Below, piece by piece: positions 56,993-64,000 of a DNA stretch of 64,000 nt; position 1 is the stretch's first letter, and each line of letters opens with the position of its first letter. Origin of the DNA: Zoroaster sp. YZ-2022 (Eukaryota; Echinodermata; Asteroidea; Forcipulatida; Zoroasteridae); assembly GCA_029582265.1 (NCBI GenBank), contig CM055816.1, positions 682,001 through 746,000 of the forward strand. The letters run 5' to 3'. The position numbers and the translations under genes were made by a program. The notes beneath the pieces are model-generated. The model made no database searches. It was not told the DNA's origin and saw only the letters and a program-made list of their open reading frames with translations.

Positions 56993-59420
56993 CTTGCAAA
57001 TGAATAAGCATGTATATAATATATATTGTTAATTCTCCACTACGTAATTGAACTTCAATGTTACTTTTCAAAAACACCTTTTCTCGCAGGGTCTGTCAAC
57101 TAAGCTAAAGCAAATATTGTTCTGATTGTGATTTTATGAAAGTAAACTTGTCCTGCTTATAATAGTTCTGGAAGAACTTGTCCTGTAATTTTCTACTGCC
57201 GCGGAGTAGATTGTGAGCTGGGGAGTACCGGTACTACTTTCGTACAGTGGATCGGGAGACGGAGGATTTGTCGTAACTATCTTCACTATCGCAAAGTGAG
57301 ATAGGTTAGCAAACATTTAGCGAAAAAAAAATAGGTTTTCCCCACAAATGCTTTTCCTAGAAGCATGAAGGAAATATTTGTCACACAACTTCAAAGTGAA
57401 GAATATCCATGTAGAAATTTACATTTGTATTTGTTCTACTTGCTTGAAGGTTCCCACTTTTTAAAAATGTTTTTCTTATCTGATAACCCTCTTCATCTGA
57501 AAAACTAGTAAAGCAACAAAAAAGAAAGTATTGGTCGGCACTGGGAGGGAAACATACCTGATATGGCTGGAGACAATCATCAGGTGGGAAGTCGTCCTCC
57601 GATGGAGCCATTGTATCGGCCGATGGTGATCCTGCAGCAGCAATCTTTGCACCAAGAATTGCTGCGATGGGAGGATGGTGGGGTGCAAGGTTTCCTGTAA
57701 AGTTTCAGATTAACATGTTTGGTTTGAATCAGTTAATATTAAAACAGCCAATATCATGACTAAATGAACAAATATTTCAAAAAAGTGTAACAAATTTCTC
57801 GTACCGGGTGGCATGTTTTGTTCACACTCTGATATCATCTCTGAATTTCATTTGTATAGGGAGGAACTTGGGAGAATTGTTACCAAAATACATACCTACA
57901 TGCTTAGTGACTCAATTGAGATTGATCGATGCATATATACCCATCAATTGTTGTTTCAGTAGAATTTGCAAATTTGCAAAATGGAAACAAAAATCAATAG
58001 TTTTGAAGTAGGCCTTCATCATGAAAATAATATTGGTGAACTGTTTCTTTTGTCACTAGTATTTTCATTATCATTGTACTCAAATATTCAAATATTGTCT
58101 TACTTGACTGACGTTCTGTTTCAAAGCCAGAGAGAAGTTCTTGCCACTCAGTAGTCTCACACTCATCAAAGTAGGGCCTTGCTTTGATGAGGTCTCGCTG
58201 CAGTTTATGTATTTGGAGGCTCAAAGTCGGGATGGGTTGGTTTAGGATGTTTTGGTGGGTGCTTGAGGAGCAGGTAAGGCTGAACGTCCGCTGCATAAGA
58301 GCATGGAAGCCAAGACTCCCCAGTGCTGCCCCAGTTCTTTGTATGCATGACTGCCTTACCTGTGGCAGAAAACAAAAATTCGAAAGGTCTTTGCAAACTA
58401 ACATGAAACACTAAATGCAAGTTAAACAATTATTTTGCATCAGTAAATCAGCGTCCAACAACTCGAGTTTCAATTTGTATGCCATATCTTTTAAAGAGGA
58501 ACAGAAATGCGGTTGAATATTTAGATTTATTATATTTTTGTGACAAAATATGGTTTGAATATTGCATTAACAATCTCCCGAAAATCCAAAAAGCGTGGGG
58601 TCAAATCTATTCGTATTTGAAAAGGATGTTTGCTGAAATGGTGGCATCATTCTGATAAACCAAGCTGTCGTGCCATAAACGTACATTGTACAATGTATGT
58701 TTACCAGACTTAAATTTGAACCGTCCTGGTGGAGGGGTCTGTATCGTGTACCAATCCCTTTCACCCAATCCCCTTTAAAAAAAAATAATAATCCGACTGT
58801 GCTCCATAAAGACTGTCGATGTCCACGTTTTGCATAAATTTACAACTGACCATAAACACTTACCTGTCTCATCCAGCGTGAATTTGAAGACATGCGGCTT
58901 ACTGTGTTCGGCGACTGGGTTACTGTGGTTGCTGCCTTGGTTGAGTTCTCTGAAGTGCCCCTTGACTTCGAAGGTCCTGGTTTGACAGGGCTGTCCTCAC
59001 TCTCAATTTCGGTGAGACAAGGGATCCTTGAATAAGTTGCCAAGACAGAGAGGGGTATGTCACTGTCATCACTTTCAATCTCTGTCATTAGAGGCTGCTT
59101 AGTAAGAGGGGAAAAGGTTACTCGCACTACTGCATTTGCCATATCTAAAAAAAAGAGAGAGCACAAAAAGGAAATGCAAATTAAAATCAAGGTAACGGTA
59201 CATTAAAATCCTGCAGCAAACAAACTGGTAGTGACCGACTGGAATATTATGCATATTTTGTAATTACCCCACTTATGAATTTAGTAAGAAATTAATTTGT
59301 CTTGACTTCCTCCATTATAAAGTTGCGAAACAATCTACAATTTGAGTGGCCCAGCTTAGTTCATTCACCTGCTGAGTCGAAAGCAAACTAACCTGGCTGT
59401 AGGGCCAAGGGATTCTCCAT
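56645..59420 (-). CDS. Intact five-exon gene, 349 aa, Tudor/SH3-like C-terminus, function unknown
   Basis: Exons on the minus strand are 59393-59420, 58864-59144, 58104-58359, 57558-57694 and 56645-56992. Lengths 28, 281, 256, 137 and 348 bp sum to 1050, exactly 349 codons plus stop. Every junction has GT/AG and joins in phase. The start ATG (59420) reads MENPLALQP and runs into DMANAVVRVTFSP. The N-terminal third is acidic and Ser-rich with two TEIES repeats. The middle has a likely helix (SLQIHKLQRDLIKARPYFDE). A Pro/Ala linker follows. The last 110 residues (MVATHLEEYSHEWPQIGEV, LIDGDTVELRWFTGTY) look like a small beta-barrel of Tudor/chromo type, then a basic GKKKGSG loop and a helix. No signal peptide or membrane segment is seen. 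It may be nuclear; this is inference. Confidence 0.85.
57558..57694 (-). CDS. Exon 4 of the 349-aa gene: Pro/Ala-rich acidic linker
   Basis: Bounded by acceptor 'ctttacag' and donor 'gtatgt'. It encodes NLAPHHPPIAAILGAKIAAA, then GSPSADTMAPSEDDFPPDD and CLQPYQ. The 137 bp open with two bases that complete an arginine codon begun in exon 3. It is likely a disordered linker. Confidence 0.85.
58104..58359 (-). CDS. Exon 3 of the 349-aa gene: helical segment
   Basis: Bounded by acceptor 'ttctgccacag' and donor 'gtaaga'. It encodes VRQSCIQRTGAALGSLGFHA, LMQRTFSLTCSSSTHQNIL, and a charged region SLQIHKLQRDLIKARPYFDE with ETTEWQELLSGFETERQS that may form a coiled coil. No known motif is recognised. 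Confidence 0.85.
58864..59144 (-). CDS. Exon 2 of the 349-aa gene: acidic, serine-rich region
   Basis: Bounded by acceptor 'ttttttttag' and donor 'gtaagtg'. It encodes MANAVVRVTFSPLTKQPL, then MTEIESDDSDIPLSVLATYS and LTEIESEDSPVKPGPSKS. The pair of TEIES[DE] segments is an internal repeat 28-30 residues apart. SDDSD and SEDSP resemble casein-kinase-type phosphosites, which is inference. A shorter protein could start at its own ATG (59142). Confidence 0.85.
59393..59420 (-). CDS. Exon 1 coding part of the 349-aa gene
   Basis: ATG at 59420 reads MENPLALQP and stops at donor 'gttagt', leaving one base that pairs with the two-base opening of exon 2 to give Asp and then the MANAVV frame. The 5' untranslated portion probably continues right, to at least about 59530. 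In-frame closure across this short exon is the main evidence for it. Confidence 0.7.
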
Positions 59421-61560
59421 TGGCCTTGAGCAGAAATACCTTAGGGTACAGGCTGAGGTGACTCAGCTGCCATCCAGGCGTGTGTCAAATCTGTCACTGC
59501 TGTCAGTGTCAGCCCAGCTGGTCTTATCAATGCCTAAAGAGTATTATCTACCAGTGTGGGGGGTGGGGAGGTGCTTTTGAAGTATGGCAACCAGCCACTA
59601 CCATACTATGACACATCTCTAACAATAGTAACACTAACAGGTCAACTCGGACCTTCACCATGTTCACCGACGGCACTAGTACTAGTAGAGTACCTTTGCC
59701 TGACAACTCGTACCTTCAGTTAAGTCAACTCGGCAGGGTTTTAACTCTTTAAATACCGAATTGTTTTGCCCACACAGCCCACTGAGGACCACAGGGTTTG
59801 TATGGAGTATACAGCCCAGAACCGAATTGTTTTGCAACCACGGCAGCTTTCTAAGACCCCACTTTTCAAGCTCAATTTTCACAATGAAGACAGCGTCGTA
59901 GAGAAAAATGTTGTGCATGCACTTTGTTACATATATAATCACCTTTCAAATGGCTACAAAGCAATTATTTCAATGCAAGTTTGGTTGATTATATTATCAT
60001 TTCTCTAAATTTGATGTTTCAAAATATTTGAATCTAAAATTGTTTACATTATAACTTGAGTTCTCATGCACTTCTAAACTTGATTTACACCATGAATCCT
60101 TCGATAAATGCAACAGGTTTGTGTGTGACATTTTTCACTCTTTGTATACTCTTTCATATAACATCAAAATCAATCGTTATGGTATACAACAAGCAACTTA
60201 TTTCATTGTTTTTCCAGAGAGTTGCAGTTTCCTAGCTGATGAGCCTAAAGCGCTTCCAATACTACTGCATTACACCATGTAAAATGCACTGCATAGATCC
60301 GCCATTGTGTGTGCCTGTTCACCCATGCATGTGAGATTACACACACACATTACATGCACACACAATACATGTACTGTATTATACATGTACTGTACTGTAC
60401 ATGTACATTGTATAGTGTATAAACTACATGTTGCAGGCCCATGCAAATTGCATGCAAAATGTGTCATCTCAGCCTTCTTTCATGTTTGTCAAACAAGTAT
60501 TTCCTATCAGAAGCTTTTAGTTACCAATTCCAAATAATGGATAAAACATAACGTAGGCCCTAGGCCCTATCTATATTCTGTGTACTTTCAAATGTAAAGT
60601 TTGTAAACAAAATATGAACACACACAAGACACCTTTCTCATAATATGAATAATCAATTCATTGTTTTTTCTTTCGCATTCGCATGTACATGTACTATGGT
60701 GTTACGTTGTCGAGTAAACTCGACATTGGTATTAAAAGGGTTAAACCATTAGAGCTAAATCATGATACTGATAGTGATAGCGTTTTGTACTCGGGTCGTA
60801 ACCATGTAATCACCATAAGTAATTTAGGCCTACATTGTCTGATTGTTGTATCCTGTTTTTGTTTCTTGTTCCTTTGTCGAATGTCGTAAGCATCATAGCA
60901 TGGTAAGCATGGTTGGTAAGGCTTCCCCAACATCCAGGTTTGCCTCCATTTCCCAAATTATTTTTAACTAAGTCAGTGAAATGGAAATAAATGCCAGTTT
61001 GAATTGAACTTACCTCTTCATTTAGTATTGGGTACTTATCGTGGATAGCACTTTAGCAGACTGGGAAATGTCCACACGTCCGTACACATGCCACATGGGC
61101 CTACATCAGCTCGTCAACATGAGTCAATGATTAATGAATTCAGATGATCTACCTGCTCCTCCACAATCTGCGGGATTCCTGCTGTCGGGTGCACTGTAGC
61201 TGAGCTAGCTTGTCTGCATCCTGTCACATGCGCGCTCGGTGGTGGAATTGGAATGGTAGAGAGTCGGCCCGGGGGACGCGCCTGGGGCAGTGTGGGAACA
61301 AAAGCAAGTCACGCAAGTAGCTCGTGTGTCTAACTGGTAAATCCGTAGTCTGGTTCCCTGACGAAATGACTCCTAAATTTGACAGGACTAGTCGGAGATT
61401 TTGGGGAACCACATTAAAAATCCGCTGAGTGGCCCACAAACACATGGGACGATCACTATCGATTGAGGGCGCTCCATGAAGCAAATCGTCAGGTACCCTG
61501 CTGCATTCTATGTAAAATGCCGCTCGCGTGTCAAGGAATATGACTTAAGTGCTTTTCAGC
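59421..61560. other. Intergenic stretch upstream of the 349-aa gene
   Basis: Contains the probable 5' UTR and promoter of the minus-strand gene, a 15-bp direct repeat 'accgaattgttttgc' at about 59756 and 59821, and alternating 'tacatgtactgta' palindromes near 60367-60405. No other gene is recognised. Confidence 0.5.
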
Positions 61561-61564
61561 AGAC

Positions 61565-61840
61565 GACACGCATTCTTCAAACTTTATGGAGAAAAACAAT
61601 TAATTTGGCCATGAAATCGGACCCGTCGGTTTAAATTACGTCTGGAAATTTCAATGCAATAGGCGAAAGCAAATGAAAATTGCAATCTTAATTGAAGGAT
61701 CTTAATATATGCACTGACTTATTTTTTTCCATAATATCAACATGCTTTCTTCAAACTTTATGAAAACGTGGCCATGAAATTGGACCATCCATTTTAAATT
61801 ACGTCTGAAAATTTAAATGCACTAGGCGAAAGCAAAACAG
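61565..61840 (+). repeat. Direct repeat pair, about 170-bp spacing
   Basis: 'ttcttcaaactttatg', 'ggccatgaaat' and 'ttaaattacgtctg' with 'taggcgaaagcaaa' occur at about 61572-61672 and again at about 61747-61835. The second copy leads directly into the 505-bp array. Confidence 0.8.
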
Positions 61841-61849
61841 TAGGGTTTC

Positions 61850-64000
61850 AAAACAAAACTTTAAACGAAGCGTTGTGATTTTTGGCACAAACTCAGAAAT
61901 TTGATCGCCAAAAATGTACGTGCTCCGCAGTTTTGAAAATGTTGTCAGGTTCTCTCATTATTTTCTTTTATTTTCACTTATGAAAATTGTTTAAAAACGT
62001 AAGATAAACATAAAATTTAAATAACGATAGGTCTATAGATCCATCAACTTTTATTCCGACGCTGGCATCCGGCCGGCCACCTCTTCAATAGGTAGGTGCA
62101 CTGACCTTCAAGATACGGACTTGTGAATTTTGTCAAACTTGTTGTCAACAATTTTCTCGATATTTTTTTTATTAGCCCTAATATCCTGCTGAGATTTGGA
62201 GAACTAGTTCAAACTTCTGGTCTGATATCATGAGGGAATTTTGGTAAAGTTTAAACGAAGCGTTGTGATTTTTGGCACACAAATCAGAAATTTGATCGCC
62301 AAAATTGTAGAGTGCCCCGCAGATTTGAAAATGTTGTCAGGTTCTCTCAAAGTTTTCTTTTATTTTCACTTATGAAAATTGTTTAAAAACGTAAGATAAA
62401 CATAAAAGTAAAAAAACGATAGGTCTATGATCCATCAACTTTTATCGGTGACTGTGATTGTTAAAATTAAGGATATTGTATTGTTGATTTTCATAATTCT
62501 GGTTATTCACGAGAACCGCAGCTTGCCAGTAGCGGATGTCCACGACCACTTACGCCGGGCACCCGACGCTGGCATCCGGCCGGCCACCTCTTCAATAGGT
62601 GGGACCTTCAAGATACGGACTTGTGAATTTTGTCAAACTTGTTGTCAACAATTTTCTCGATATTTTTTTTATTAGCCCTAATATCCTGCTGAGATTTGGA
62701 GAACTAGTTCAAACTTCTGATCTGATATCATGAGGGAATTTTGGTAAATTTTAAACGAAGCGTTGTGATTTTTGGCACAAAAATCAGAAATTTGATCGCC
62801 AAAATTGTAGAGTGCCCCGCAGATTTGAAAATGTTGTCAGGTTCTCTCAACGTTTTCTTTTATTTTCACTTATGAAAATTGTTTAAAAACGTAAGATAAA
62901 CATAAAAGTTAAAAAACGATAGGTCTATGATCCATCAACTTTTATCGGTGACTGTGATTGTTAAAATTAAGGATATTGTATTGTTGATTTTCATAATTCT
63001 GGTTATTCACGAGAACCGCAGCTTGCCAGTAGCGGATGTCCACAACCACTTACGCCGGGCACCCGACGCTGGCATCCGGCCGGCCACCTCTTCAATAGGT
63101 GGGTGCACTGACCTTCAAGATACGGACTTGTGAATTTTGTCAAACTTGTTGTCAACAATTTTCTCGATATTTTTTTTATTAGCCCTAATATCCTGCTGAG
63201 ATTTGGAGAACTAGTTCAAACTTCTGATCTGATATCATGAGGGAATTTTGGTAAAGTTTAAACGAAGCGTTGTGATTTTTGGCACAAAAATCACATATTT
63301 GATCGCCAAAAATGTAGAGTGCCCCGTAGTTTTGAAAATGTTGTCAGGTTCTCTCATTATTTTCTTTTACTTTCACTTATGAAAATTGTTTAAAAACGTA
63401 AGATAAACATAAAAGTTAAATAACGATAGGTCTATAGATCCACCAACTTTTATCGATGACTGTGATTGTTAAAATTAAGGATATTATTTGTTGATTTTCA
63501 TAATTCTGGTTATTCACGAGAACCGAAGCTTGCCAGTAGCGGATGTCCACGGCCACTTACGCCGGGATTCCGACGCTGGCATCCGGCCGGCCACCTCTTC
63601 AATAGGTAGGTGCACTGACCTTCAAGATACGGACTTGTGAATTTTGTCAAACTTGTTGTCAACAATTTTCTCGATATTGTTTTTATTAGCCCTAATATCC
63701 TGCTGAGATTTGGAGAACTAGTTCAAACTTCTGATCTGATATCATGAGGGAATTTTAGTAAAGTTTAAACGAAGCGTTGTGATTTTTGGCACAAAAATCA
63801 CATATTTGATCGCCAAAATTGTAGAGTGCCCCGCAGATTTGAAAATGTTGTCAGGTTCTCTCAAAGTTTTCTTTTATTTTCACTTATGAAAATTGTTTAA
63901 AAACGTAAGATAAACATAAAAGTAAAAAAACGATAGGTCTATGATCCATCAACTTTTATCGGTGACTGTGATTGTTAAAATTAAGGATATTGTATTGTTG
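61850..64000 (+). repeat. Tandem array of about 505-bp units, running off the window
   Basis: 'ttaaacgaagcgttgtgatt' recurs at 61861, 62251, 62751, 63258 and 63765 (spacing 390, 500, 507, 507). Units share 'tttgatcgccaaaa', 'gaaaatgttgtcaggttctc', 'gccagtagcggatgtccac', 'gacgctggcatccggccggc' and 'cttgttgtcaacaattttct'. The first unit lacks about 110 bp. The array is cut by the window end, so its length is unknown. The 68-82-residue open frames in two units are conserved only because the DNA is. Confidence 0.95.

Noticed and set aside
61224..61484. 86-residue minus-strand frame
   Set aside because: Low-complexity basic composition with no domain or splice support; chance frame.

Overview
This is a draft-assembly window from an animal nuclear genome, not a microbe or organelle. 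It has introns with GT/AG sites, tRNA-headed SINEs, cut-and-paste and non-LTR transposons, large tandem arrays and a 500-N scaffold gap. AT-richness, recurring 'taggcct' and 'tacatgta' words, and SINE tails reading '(TAA)n gtgtggacttatatagcgc' suggest a marine invertebrate deuterostome, most likely an echinoderm or hemichordate. That placement is inference.

Layout. (1) 1-5119: a palindromic SINE-bearing repeat, then five minus-strand exons of cytosolic/mitochondrial glycyl-tRNA synthetase (GARS1). One intron is filled by an 88-bp minisatellite. (2) 5228-5863: a plus-strand terminal exon with a fibronectin type III domain and a duplicated 19-residue motif. (3) 5937-30092: a tandem segmental duplication. 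Copy 1 (about 13.0 kb) and copy 2 (about 10.5 kb) each carry a 76-bp minisatellite. Comparing the copies gives clean filled and empty sites for four insertions: a TTA-flanked PIF/Harbinger-like element and an 8-bp-TSD hAT-like element in copy 1, and an LTR-like element and a truncated CR1-like LINE in copy 2. (4) 30.1-44.1 kb: SINE-rich DNA, a second small duplication, foldback elements, and a frameshifted minus-strand gene of the animal tyrosine-recombinase-like plus Myb/SANT family (36753-38760). (5) 44143-44642: N gap. (6) 44643-53580: about 37 copies of a 242-bp satellite with a 1.94-kb higher-order period. (7) 53953-55560: an 80-bp array carrying two perfect 12-bp palindromes per unit. 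(8) 56645-59420: an intact five-exon minus-strand gene (349 aa) of unrecognised function, with a probable Tudor/SH3-like C-terminal domain. (9) 61.56-64.0 kb: direct repeats leading into a roughly 505-bp tandem array that runs off the window.

Only three protein-coding loci are well supported: GARS1 (partial), the FN3 exon and the 349-aa gene. The recombinase-like locus looks dead. I see no pathway linking these loci. The window's interest lies in its novel five-exon gene and in its unusually legible repeat history. Splice sites were read by eye and by reading-frame closure. No alignment, repeat search or transcript evidence was available.
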